Shown piece after piece: positions 36,649 to 47,482 of a stretch of DNA of 64,000 nucleotides. Under the pieces are notes generated by a model. It worked only from the letters and a program-made list of their open reading frames with translations. It did no database searches and was not told the DNA's origin. The translations under genes were made by a program, and so were the position numbers. The stretch is from Branchiostoma floridae. Lineage: Eukaryota; Chordata; Leptocardii; Amphioxiformes; Branchiostomatidae. Positions within the stretch are counted from its first letter, which is position 1. Every line of letters starts with the position of its first letter. The DNA lies in the NCBI RefSeq assembly GCF_000003815.2, contig NC_049980.1, positions 25,059,619 to 25,123,618 on the forward strand, written 5' to 3'.

Positions 36649-37941
36649 GGCCCACTTAACATTACGCTTTTCGCGTTAACGGTAAATTCCCCGTTATCGG
36701 GACGCCGCTATCGGTACCTCTTTAGACACACCGCCCGGAAATCTGACAGGACACCCGCGGCGCGCGGTGGGTTGTAAAATCTTGGTGAAATTCTACCCGT
36801 TAAGATCGCAGTTTTTTTTTAGCTGCACGTTGTTATATTGAACAACCGTAAATTTTGTGTTTGCGTACCGCTACCAAGTGATTGAAAATTCAAATACGTG
36901 ACTTGCATGAGAAATACAAGTCCCTGCCTACCTTGTTGTTTCGCTGACACTTCCGGTAACTTCGACCACAAAATTTTCGATAAAAAAGCACTTAAAAACC
37001 CTTTCAAAGCGAACTGTTTGATAGAAGATCCCTTTCTTTCAGTGATGACCTGCTAAATTATGGCTACGTACTGAAATAACCGTGATATACGCATAATTCC
37101 TGCAGGTATAATAACTACCTCGTACGTAAAAACTCAAGCTGCCAGCAGTTCATGTAGCGGGAATTTCCCCACCAATGTCATAGCAACGGCCACCACTGTC
37201 ATAGCAACGGCCAATCGGAGACGCGTAATGGGATTACTTTATACACAATTTGCAGAGATAGCGGCTTCTGGTTTCGGTACAACGTAACGATGTATTGCAG
37301 GAGAAATTATTCGGAATCGAACTTGTATATTTTTTCAAAGGTCTTCCACGAAAATTGTGCAAAAATAGGTCGTCCAAAAATGTGAGAATGAGACTATTTT
37401 TCGCTGACATCCCGCCTGCTTTGAAGGTTGACTGCAGACCCGATTGACGTAAGAGCCTGCGTAGGTGGCCATTACGGAAAAGGCAGGCCGTGAAAACTAT
37501 TTTTTCTGCGTAGTTCGGGTTGATTTTTGGGTTGACATTCATTCTACTAGTATATAAAAAAGTAAGTATCGGAAGACTGTTTTCTTATCACTGTATTCTT
37601 ACCCAGCGTTATGAACATGATCGCTGCTGGCAATTTTCCTCCAATGTTTTGCAAATCTGTACCTACCATTTTCGCGCCATATGCTAATAAGCGCGCGCTT
37701 TATGCTAAACGTCTAAACCCTGACTCCCGCTAACGCGAGCCCGACGTGTTCTCTTTATACGCAGTTTGGCGTTCACGGGGACTCCCGCTGAGCCTACGGC
37801 CGTACGCTTCGGAGTGGACGGGAGAAAATTTGGCGTTAGCGGGGCTACGTTAACGGGAACTCTCTTTACACGGGGCTCCCGTTAACGCAGTCCCGCTAAC
37901 GCCAGTCCCGCTAACGCGAAAAACGTAATGTAAAGTGGGCC
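36649..37941. mobile_element. CG-rich 1.3-kb TIR element with subterminal repeats
   Basis: The ends GGCCCACTTAACATTACG and CGTAATGTAAAGTGGGCC are complementary with one mismatch, and TA lies outside both. Just inside, both ends carry clusters of CGTTAACG/CGCTAACGC words and CTCTTTANAC motifs; they are densest on the right (37720-37920). Subterminal repeats are typical transposase-binding arrays in several DNA transposon groups. A 21-bp tandem duplication lies at 37169-37210. CpG density is far above the surroundings. No transposase recognised. Confidence 0.75.
37169..37210. repeat. 21-bp tandem duplication
   Basis: Two units of CCACCA(A/C)TGTCATAGCAAC plus GG, adjacent, one difference. Confidence 0.85.
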
Positions 37942-37943
37942 TA

Positions 37944-39539
37944 ACACTACTGTAGGCCATATCCCCAGGTTCAGACTGTACAAGATCATGTTCATAAACT
38001 GTATTCACATCATCTATGAAAATGACTATCTAATCAGCAGTTCTTCAAGCTGTGACGTACTTAGAAGAATTAGAAAGAGTAGGCCAGTGAGGAAATTTGT
38101 AAGCCTGGGAGGAAATATGTGCTTCCTGATACATGTACAAATGTACATCACTGAGTGATTGCATTACATCCCGAACCCCCTTTAACTCCTATTTAAATGG
38201 ATTGAAGATATGAACACTGGTGGGCAAGCAGTGACCTTGGACAATTTGACCTTGATTAAACCAGACAGCCACCATGATTGGGAGAGGGGTTACTGTGGGA
38301 CGTGTCAATAAAAGCTAATTTCCACCATCTTTCATGCCATAATCTTCGCTGGCAGCCAATTCCCAGCTGGGAGCACTGCCGATCGAAAGGTCATTTTCAC
38401 AGACAGGTGTGGGTTACAGTTTATGAACATGACCTTGCACAGTCTGAACTTGGGGGTATGGTCCATTGCTGAGTGTGACAAACTCAATTGGATCGCAGTA
38501 AGTAGTCATTCATCAAATAGATGCTGTTACTAGAATTCTTTTTGACCCACACTTTGTAAAAGAAAAGTGGCACAAATGCTTTGGAATTTTTATTAACTGT
38601 AGGACCACAAAAATGTTATGTTTAACACTTACTTCTGTTTCAATATACAGAAAACCACTGCTGAAGGTCATTAATGTTTGTGACCTTTTATTACGTAGCC
38701 AGTAAAGGAAACCTAAGAATATTCTCCATGCATGACCTCTCACCCCGTGGGTGTGTAATAAACAGGGCAAATCCTCATGAATCCGTGCACAGACAAACTT
38801 CAGAATCAATTTTGTGAGCAATTGTCTGAGTCAATAACACAATGTTACATGCAGGTGGTACTGCCAGTACATGCTTAAACTGTGCCTACCTGATGTGCAT
38901 TATGATGTGAGCTAACTTAAAACAACCAGAGATGGCTGGGGATGATAAGCATCAGTGTCTGAATGTCTAGTGAGTGTACATTATCTACTCCTGAAAGTCC
39001 ATTTTCAAAATGCAGACTTGTAACCTTCAGTTTAAAGAAGCCATGAGTTTGTCAAGCAATATCATTTAGTAACCTTATCTCTTTGTCAAATATTGTAGTA
39101 TGAATGCCTCTCATTGATTTTGCAAATGTGCATAAATTGTATCATTGGGTCATTACAACTTGAGAAGGATCAGAGGACGGATCGAAAGCTTGTTGGTAAG
39201 CGCTTTATTTTGTGTACGGATATAAAGTGTTAAAATTGTAACATAATGTTTACTACCGTCACAGATGAACTTACATTCGAGTAAATCAGTTGATTATCTT
39301 CTCCACCCAAATAATATACAAAGAAGCATATTGTTACAGTAGCATTTAATTTATTTCGCACATGATGATGTTCACCTTTATTTAACTAGTTGAATGCATT
39401 AGATTTTATGAAATTTCGTTATTAAGAATGAAAGCTCTAAATTTGCAGAATTTTTACCTAGTTGTGTGAATCATCACTTAAGCTACCTACAGACCAATAA
39501 TCATGATGATCCATCAACCTATCCTTGAGTTACCGGTAT
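37944..39539. other. Unique sequence; GC-richer block at 38170-38480
   Basis: No exon recognised. The block at 38170-38480 contains several TGACCTTG words and is a candidate regulatory segment. Confidence 0.4.
38232..38255 (-). promoter_or_regulatory. Paired NR5A/ERR-type half-sites
   Basis: TGACCTTGG (38232-38240) and TGACCTTGA (38247-38255) are complements of CCAAGGTCA and TCAAGGTCA, the extended half-site bound by SF-1/LRH-1 and ERR receptors. A third TGACCTTG lies at 38430. SHP and DAX1 genes in vertebrates are regulated by NR5A receptors. Function here is inference; such 8-mers also arise by chance. Confidence 0.25.
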
Positions 39540-40010
39540 CCTCTTTCAAAAAATAAAATCACACAAAGGGCCCTGCAATTCCAGCATAAGCTGCTAAGGG
39601 TCCAAAACCTATGTCACTTCTTTGTCAGCCAAGAGCTGACTACTACTTAGATTGGGTGACTGTATCATCTTCAGATCAAAAAATAGAAAACCTGGACATT
39701 CTGCTGCAATGCCTTAACCAGCTGCTAGAGAGCCCTGCAATTCCATAATAAGCTGCTGAGGGGCCCCAAGCCTACACCTATCTGCTAGAAAAAAAGAAAA
39801 CCACAGGTGATTCAGAACGCGTGATATCAAAACCGGATATTCCACTACTGTAATAGTACTGTGGAAAGCTACCAGAGAGCTAAAAATCTGATCATTTCCA
39901 GTAAGCTACTAACCTACTAAACAGCAACCTACTAACACAATAAATCTGAAGCAATCCATCTAGCCATTCTTGAGATTATCCTGGTGACTAACAGACAAAC
40001 TCACAAATGC
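39540..40010. repeat. Dispersed module with about 162-bp internal repeats
   Basis: CCCTGCAATTCCA, then ATAAGCTGCT(A/G)A, recurs at 39571 and 39733 (162 bp), with a third weak copy near 39893. It ends with CATCTAGCCATTCTTGAG and ACAGACAAAC, matching the module at 7884-7945. Unknown element class. Confidence 0.65.
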
Positions 40011-40360
40011 TGCCCGAAATAGAATCATCTTAAAAAAACAATCATGATCAAGCACCGAATTGAATAGGAACTTTCAGAACTAGGTGAATGAAATTTGGAT
40101 GCTAGCACCAGTACATCAGTGATGTAAGGCCACACCAATTTGATTGATTGGTTCTATTTTTCTAAAATTAAAAAAGAATTACACCACCTCCCGTTCATAA
40201 AATGTGACAGTGACTCACTGTTACATGTATGTACTATGAATCCATTCAACCTTATTTCTTTTCCAAATGGGGTGAAATTTTTCATTGATCAAAAGCTATT
40301 GATCTATATATCAACTCATATATTTTACTTTTTTTTCCAAAATTTAGTTTTACTTTAAAA

Positions 40361-41067
40361 TAGAGTCCATTCCAAGACACCATGAGGGTTTTTAGGCGAT
40401 ATTTATAATTAGTCTGAATTATTTTGAATAAAAGAATATCTGAGCCACAATAATCAAATTATTTTCCAAAAATTGAAGATAATAAGAAAATACTCATTTA
40501 TTTGAATTTCTTTGAATATTTTAGAAAGATTTTGAAAGTAACTGTACAAAAATATCTTTATTTAGAATAATTGTGAAACCTCTCTGTGATTATTTCATAT
40601 TTACAAATATTTACGAAAAATTGTAAACCTGGCCAAATGGTAAAATTAGTTTATTGCCCCCATAAAAGTAAGCCCTATTGTTGCATCTGTATATTTTTAG
40701 ATTTCACTGCTGGGCACTGGTGGATCCTTTGTGGTGGGCCATTGTTGCATGGCACCCAACCATATTTTGCAAGGATGTGTGAATTGCGATATCTTCCCAG
40801 CCCATCGAACCATTTACAAAAAATGGTAGAAAATGGTAAATAATGGTAGAATGCTGTTATCATTATTTAGAAACCATTAGAAGTACCCAATTCCACACCA
40901 TGAATATTTCCAAAGTTTTACAGGACCAGGGAAATTTTTATAAAGTTGAAACAGTGTTAAAAATATTTCTGAAGTATCAAATGTCCTAGACATATAATTA
41001 CAAAACTTTAAAATCAATTCTAAACAATGGCAACAAACATCCGCATGGTGTCTTGGAATGGACTCTA
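40361..41067 (+). mobile_element. TIR element copy 1 (707 bp)
   Basis: It starts TAGAGTCCATTCCAAGACAC and ends with the complement GTGTCTTGGAATGGACTCTA. With TA taken as target, the TIR is GAGTCCATTCCAAGACACCATG-like and TA abuts both ends, suggesting Tc1/mariner-type insertion. The whole element is repeated in inverse orientation at 41422-42127. A conserved frame near 40640-40790 (VYCPHKSKPYCC...) is shared by both copies, but the conservation is at DNA level and no transposase is recognised. Confidence 0.85.
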
Positions 41068-41364
41068 TGTAAATTTCAACAAACTTCATTCTGTGAATCT
41101 AAGGCATTTACTAGTAATAATATCACTGTCACATGCCATAATGACATAGAAAATGAATTTCATTTCATAATGGATTGTTTGACGTATGAAGAAGACCGTC
41201 GAAAGTTATTTCAATGTATTGTTTGTAAGTCCGATATTGTACTGCCACATGCTAAGACAGAGATATTCAATTTGATATTAGCATGTCCTGTTCATATATC
41301 TGCCTACGTAGGCCAATTCATTTACAACTCCTTGCAAAAAAGGGACAATGCTATCTTGACATAA
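41068..41364 (+). pseudogene. Non-LTR retrotransposon ORF2 C-terminal fragment
   Basis: The reading frame gives ...TVTCHNDIENEFHFIMDCLTY and then a YEEDRRKLF block, ending at a stop after 41361. The C..ENEFHF..C..Y...R spacing is that of the zinc-knuckle-like C-terminal segment in many non-LTR retrotransposon polyproteins. The 3' UTR continues to 41421, is interrupted by TIR copy 2, then resumes at 42128. It ends in AATAAAGTTCTGTTCTGTTC (about 42210-42229), a classic short-repeat 3' tail. The 5' side is lost at TIR copy 1. A dead, 5'-truncated retrotransposon. Confidence 0.65.
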
Positions 41365-41421
41365 TGATTTGAAGTTAGCTTTTCAGATATTAACTAGATT
41401 GTTTATACTGTTACATTAGAT

Positions 41422-42127
41422 TAGAGTCAATTCCAAGACACCATGCGGATGTTTGTTGCCATTGTTTAGAATTGATTTTAAAGTTTTGTAATTATTCGTC
41501 TAGGACATTTGATACTTCAGAAATATTTTAACACTGTTTCAACTTTATAATTATTTTCCTGGTTCTGTAAAACTTTGGAAATATTCATGGTGTGGAATTG
41601 GATACTTCTAATGGTTTCTAAATAATGATAACAGCATTCTACCATTATTTACCATTTTCTACCATTTTTTGTAAATGGTTCAGTGGGCTGGGAAGATAGC
41701 AATTCACACATCCTTGCAAAGTATGGTTGGGTGCCATGCAACAATGGCCCACCACAAAGGATCCACCAGTGCCCAGTAGTGAAATCTAAAAATATACTGA
41801 TGCAACAATAGGGCTTACTTTTATGGGGGCAATAAACTAATTTTACCATTTGGCAATGTTTACAAATATTTGTAAATATTTGTAAAATTTAATGTGACAT
41901 AATCACACAGAGGTTTCACAATTATTCTAAATAAGGATATTTTTGTACAGTTACCTTCAAAATGTTTCCAAAATATTCAAAGGAATTCAAATAGATGAGT
42001 ATTTTCTTCGTCATTTTTTTTTAAAAGAATGTAATTATTGTGGCTCAGATATTCTTTTATTCAAAATGATTTAGAATAATTACAAATATCACCTAAAAAC
42101 CCTCATGGTGACTTGGAATGGACTCTA
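41422..42127 (-). mobile_element. TIR element copy 2 (706 bp), inverted
   Basis: Reverse-complement homologue of 40361-41067 over its full length, with scattered substitutions and small indels. Its ends are TAGAGTCAATTCCAAGACAC and GTGACTTGGAATGGACTCTA. It interrupts the 3' UTR of the retrotransposon fragment: TTAGAT lies to the left and GATTAG to the right. The two copies and the 354-bp spacer make a 1.77-kb palindrome. Confidence 0.85.
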
Positions 42128-42230
42128 GATTAGTTGTTAGATATTTGCAGTAGATAGTTCAAATCCCATGTATATTCAGATTGCCATACACCTGCCACAA
42201 TTGTCGCGCAATAAAGTTCTGTTCTGTTCA
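42128..42230 (+). mobile_element. 3' tail of the interrupted non-LTR element
   Basis: Continues the retrotransposon 3' UTR after TIR copy 2 and ends with AATAAAGTTCTGTTCTGTTC. Tandem TTCTG-like units at the very end are the usual 3' signature of CR1/L2-type elements. Confidence 0.6.
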
Positions 42231-45200
42231 TAAATCATGGTTATCCTTGCAAGATACAGATGTACTGCAGGGAATATGAAAAAGTGGGTCTATAGAAAAA
42301 ATCTGAGAAACAATTAATTTGATTGGTGTTGCCAAAAGTGACAAATAACAAATGTTCAAAATATGTATTGAACCTCCTTGACTACGAGTAAGTGATAAAC
42401 TACATGATTATGCATAAAGTTGCTTAATTGCAACAAAGAAGTACCAATGTGGACATGTCACATAAACATTTCATAAAAGGTTTTGCTTGTCCCCCAAAAC
42501 ACAATAATTTTTGTGCGTGTGTCACATGCTTTGCTAGCAATGAGCCAGAGACAAATATTTTTATGTAATACATTTAAGTGTAAGTGTATGGATACAAAAT
42601 ATTGCCCTCATACATGTATATATCTTTTGTAGCTATATACAAAACGTATGTACACTGTTTAAATGCCTTCGGCCATGCCAAATAATTTACTTGCTTCTCA
42701 GATCTTTTAAAATAAATAGCAATCAGACATCATAAAAGCATGGGGCAGGGAGGAAAACTTGAATATGACTATATTAGTGATCATAAAACTGAGTGCACCA
42801 AAGCATAAATATGGTGCTCTGGCTTTGTTTGCAATATGTTTTTCCAGTTAAGCATATTTTTTACTTCTTTTTCAAAATGAAGAACCAACAAATCAAATTG
42901 GCGTGGCCTTATTTTAAATTGAAGCCATTTATGTAAAGATATGTAAATGGTAGCTAATCTGCATGATAAAAAAAGCATCACCTTTTGTCTGAAGCAAACT
43001 TAAGGTCAACATGCTTAAACTTTACCTGGATAATTTGTGCTTATGCCAGTTAATCACAGGTCAGTTACCTATTACATAACTGTTGAAGGACGTCTGTATA
43101 TGGGTAACATGCATTGGCATAATACCGGTAGTAAGACTTATACCGGTAGATTAAAAATACTGGAACTTAAAGAGATCTACACATGCAACAATAGTTATTT
43201 CTGAGCTGTGCACACTTCAGACATCTAGGTGTCCAATACATCATTTACAAAGCATCGATAACAATGCATTCGAAGACAACAAGGCCAAAAGTTTTCAGTA
43301 TCTTTTTCGGGGTAGGCAGCTTGTCGTGGGACGAACACACTGCCACATTCTTTGCCAAATTTATAGATCATAATTACACATGCTCACGGCACAAGACGAA
43401 CATGATTCAACAACAATCTTGAATTTCTGTTGGTGACCTACAACCCATGTAAAAGTGTGAAGAACCGGATCTACGACTGAATGGACAAAATTGAACGTAC
43501 GCAGCCATTTTCCCGCCATTTTTATATCTACACTAGCAGTGAAGTGTTACGTCATAGCTGTTGTGACGGACAGAAGGTAAATGAAAATTCTTGACAGTAT
43601 ACGTCCGTTTTCTCATGACATATTGTATGCTCATGCAGGTTTATGTTTTATGCATTTACTGACAGAAAAGGAAGGAACATCAGAGGATGTATAAATGTAC
43701 ATAGCGGCAGTTAATTGTGCCGTGTTTCTTCCTACCGGTATTTTTTACCCCCTCCCAACCACGTGCCCGTTCGCCGTGTAATTCCGCGGCGTGTTACAAT
43801 TACAATATTACGCTTTTAGCAGGACAAGAGTGGCAGAAAAGTTACACAGAAGAAGTGGCAAGGGTAACCTATAACAGCAACATGTAACTGGAGTAAATGA
43901 TGCGTTGACAATTTGTCAAATCAGTATGGCTAGAGAAATCGTCGTAAACGTACCGGTATTATGATAATAGATGTTACATTATGGATTCAAAGCTTTTCTA
44001 CATAACAAAAAAATTTTATCATGATCTAAATCACACTGTAAGGGAACCAAGAAATAGTTTATCATGATTGATATAAAAAGCTGTAAGAAGAAAAGTAAAT
44101 TTGATACATTATGTGGCTTCTAGATCTGTTTACATCTTGATCCTGGAAATGTTTTTCCATGTAACTTTTGGAAAACCTCTCTGTGCTGACTAACTTGGTT
44201 CCCATAATCCCATTCTTTCTCTCCTGATTGATCTATAGATAATTCAGTTCAACAATAATGCAACAGGTTGAATTTACATATACTAGAAGAATAGTATAAA
44301 ACTGCTTTGTCACCTGATGACAGCTAATACATGACATTGTATAAACTACCCCTGAAAGCCAAAGATGAAGTCATCATTCTGGGTTGATTTTGACCTCTGA
44401 ATATATATTCCATACTGTTTTAGAAGTGAATGGATGAATGTGACAAGTAGCATGTCAAGGTGCAGTGTTGCATCGTATTATGTCTTTCACTTCACTGTAC
44501 TTTGTACTCTGGGTGTCAACCTTGAGCAAGTGATTGTGCTGAATATTTCATGTACATTCTATATTTAGTTGATCAAAGTCTGATGTCCGCCAGCACATTT
44601 GGGAAGATTGATAAAGGTGTATTTGTATATTATCGCCAGTCTTACTTAGTCTTTAATTGGGCCTATACCCTTTAAATGTGAATTAACTAACTGCATTGTG
44701 ATGTACTGTAAAAAATCTTATTTGCAAAAAAATTAACAGTAGATTAAAATTTCTCAATTTGCATCCCTTAGTATTGATGTTATCAGTCTAGTACAGTATG
44801 TACATGTATGTTGTACAATCATGTATTTGTACATGGACTACATGATAAATGTGAACCAGCTTTATTTCTGCCATGGCAAGAATTATAATAAGTGCTGAAA
44901 ATGCATATAAAACAGATCGAGTCAGACACCATGTTGCTATCCATGATGTACTACTTAGCTGCAGTAGAGGTCAATCCCAGACGTAATTAGCATGAGGCAG
45001 GCATTGCGTCCTTGGCAGTTTGACCCTGGCGGCACCTGATCGGCTGTGTTATTGAGAGCGCTTCAGTTACTTGACACCGCCATCCCTCACTGCCAAGGTT
45101 ACCTACAGAGGACATGAGTGACGTGAAGCCCAGACTGTAATCATGGGGTTAGGCGGGTTAAGAAGATCACTTGGAGCATTGGAAATTGCTTATTCACTGT

Positions 45201-45267
45201 CAGGGACAGGCAAAGGTGAAAAAAGGATATGGGATGATTAGCACTTTGGCAGCTATTCAATAGTTCT
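42231..45267. other. AT-rich unique sequence with weak promoter-like spot
   Basis: No exon recognised. At 43508-43578, TTTCCCGCC (E2F-like), TTTTATATC, ACGTCA and a donor-like CAGAAG|GTAAAT occur within 70 bp. This could be a minor promoter/first exon 5.8 kb upstream of the NR0B coding exon, but is weak. The block 44950-45130 is GC-richer and high-complexity. Confidence 0.35.
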
Positions 45268-45367
45268 NNNNNNNNNNNNNNNNNNNNNNNNNNNNNNNNN
45301 NNNNNNNNNNNNNNNNNNNNNNNNNNNNNNNNNNNNNNNNNNNNNNNNNNNNNNNNNNNNNNNNNNN
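45268..45367. other. Assembly gap, 100 N
   Basis: Exactly 100 N, a conventional placeholder for a gap of unknown size. Confidence 0.99.
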
Positions 45368-45617
45368 AACCCAAAGGTCATTAAGCTCCGCCCACCGAGT
45401 CTCAGTGCTATTGCAAAATGTCTGGTGCCATCTGATGCTTAAATAGTGAGGTTAGTCGAGTTTAATGGCTCCACTTTAGTGGTGCAGCCAAATCAGATCA
45501 TGATCCCAAACTGAGCTGCCCCCAGGAGGGGTAAAAGCACATCAGAAATGGAAAGGTTGCTTTTCCGACTGAACTTTCTCCCGGCACTACCTTTATCATG
45601 CTTGCTTTTTTTTTCAG

Positions 45618-45910
45618 TGTGAGCTCTTGTCCTCGCCGTACATGGTGTATGCAAATAAGGGCTCGCACACGCACAAGTTGCCCCTACATAACCTTGAACT
45701 TTCAAGGCCAGTGCTCTGCGCATTGCTGCCCCAGTCAAGTGCAGTTATCAATAGCCTACTAGACTTAGATAAGCGGGGCGGCAGCAGTGGCGGGCACGAA
45801 TAGGCGGCTGTGTTGCCAAGACGGTAGGCGTGTTGTCGAAGATACGTCACCATATCGTTCCCAGTCACGTCTTTGTCTGGATTGGACTCCCTTTCCACGT
45901 ATATGAACAG
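45618..45910 (+). other. Exon-like segment with consensus splice sites
   Basis: Preceded by GCTTTTTTTTTCAG (acceptor AG at 45616-45617) and followed by AACAG|GTGAGT (GT at 45911), both close to consensus. The 293-bp segment is CpG-richer than its surroundings. One frame is open from the first base for 59 codons or so, then stops; no known protein is recognised. It also contains TGAACTTTCAAGGCCA, resembling nuclear-receptor half-sites. It fits a 5' UTR exon of the NR0B gene 3.5 kb downstream. An unrelated or fortuitous exon is possible. Confidence 0.35.
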
Positions 45911-46605
45911 GTGAGTTAATCGTGCTATATTTAGGGCTGTGGTTAGGCACAGTGTGAGAATGCACATACTGGTGGATTTGGCTCCGACTACAAGCGTCAG
46001 GCTGTGTTGTAGCTAGACAGGTGTTGGCTCGTCGCTGCGGCAGGAAACGGCGTGAACGGAATTCGCGGTAAACAGCGGCATTTCGATACCAACAGGATCT
46101 TGTATGAGTACTCTATTTTACCTTTTATCTCAGCATAATGTTGTAGGTGCTTTCTGTAACATTGTGTTTTTGTGTGATTCGTTCAATGACATGTAAATAT
46201 CTATTGACTGTAGATAAAATCAGCCATAAAGTCACAAGGTCAAGGTAAAAGAATAAATATGTTCTTCGGATAGGATTTGCCTAGGAAGTGTGTCTTTCAG
46301 AGGGTGTGTATGGAGAAGATACAGCTACCAGGTATATATAAGTACATAGGGCACCTGTAGAGTTTCAAAGATGTGGCTGGGAAATCCTTACAGTGTGATA
46401 AAAATGCAGGATATACATTCATTTACAAGCTTCCCCATTCGAAATGAGTACGTGTCACCCTCTTGTGAACATCCTGTTGGCTAACTATAAATATTGCATT
46501 TTCCTACAGAATGTTTGTTGTTAACAATATGCAACCAGACTTTCAGAAATAGGGGTATTAAAGTTCAGATTTTACAAAAAACATACCCATTTACAACGCT
46601 ACTGT
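45911..46605. other. No recognisable feature
   Basis: Unique sequence. ACAAGGTCA, an NR5A-like half-site, occurs at 46234. No exon. Confidence 0.4.
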
Positions 46606-46793
46606 ACCTTTATCCACGTTGTAACCTACATCAGCTGTTATACCAAACATTAATATTTGAAAGTATGAGGTAACCTGTATCTGTTGTTACAGCAGACTTC
46701 AACATTTTCAAAATTTTGCAGTTTCAAACCACCATCAGTTGACGTACCCAGTTTTTAATAACAACGGACATAGGTTACTCCATGGATAAAGGT
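46606..46793. repeat. Inverted-repeat element (188 bp)
   Basis: ACCTTTATCCACGTTGTAAC at the left faces GTTACTCCATGGATAAAGGT at the right, with a few mismatches. An inner GTAACCTGTATCTGTTGTTAC is itself partly self-complementary. Likely a small old MITE. ACCTGCATGCAGGT, a perfect 14-bp palindrome, lies just beyond at 46826. Confidence 0.6.
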
Positions 46794-47282
46794 GAACAAA
46801 CGTTATATCTGCTAAACCTAAAGACACCTGCATGCAGGTAGACCATCAGGCTATCATCTTCTGCTTTTACACTTACCAGATAATTATTCTAGACTCAGAT
46901 TCTATTTTACTTTTCTTGTCTTGATAACTTCATTGGGTGAACAACTGTCATACATAATGTAGTTGTAACAGTTACCTTTTTGTAAAATATGTTTTGAGGG
47001 TGGATGTATTTGTTATTTCTAATGCCAGTGAGCCAGCCAAGCAACTTAATATATTGAGCCAGTGCTTTGTTTACAAAGGAAAAAAAATAATGGGATGTAT
47101 CACAGATGAGAGGCATTGTAGGCTAAAATTAGTCAGCTTAGATGGGAAGGTATGGTGTCATTAAAAGCATTATCAAGTGAGATTTCCTCTGCAGTGATGA
47201 TATTTCATTATCTGTCATAGACAGGTCAAGATACAAGCTAATATCATGGCTCGAACTACTTTATCTCTGCGGAATATTACCA

Positions 47283-47482
47283 GAGGATCTGCATGTAGGG
47301 GTAAAAAAAAAAGTTTTACGATGAATTCTTTAGAACCCCCTTGTATTTATGTTAAAATAAAGAAAGGCAATTATGCACGATTTGAACGCCACGCTTCAAA
47401 TTATGTAAATGGAACAGCTTATCCAACGAATTATGGTCAATTAAAATAGGCTGCCTACACCTCACAGAAAAGGGGCATGGGT
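47283..47482. mobile_element. Diverged copy of the 28374 MITE family
   Basis: It begins GAGGATCTGCATG and contains GAAAGGCAATTA, AATTATG and AATAGGCTGCCTACACCTCA, then CAGAAAAG and GGCATG, collinear with 28374-28566. The right terminus is eroded. Several CpG in the first copy are TpG/CpA here, consistent with age. Confidence 0.7.

Noticed and set aside
40586-41849. Conserved small protein (VKLVYCPHKSKPYCC...) encoded by both inverted TIR copies
   Set aside because: The two copies are similar along their whole length, including non-coding parts, so the protein similarity follows from DNA copying. No initiator, splice or domain evidence.
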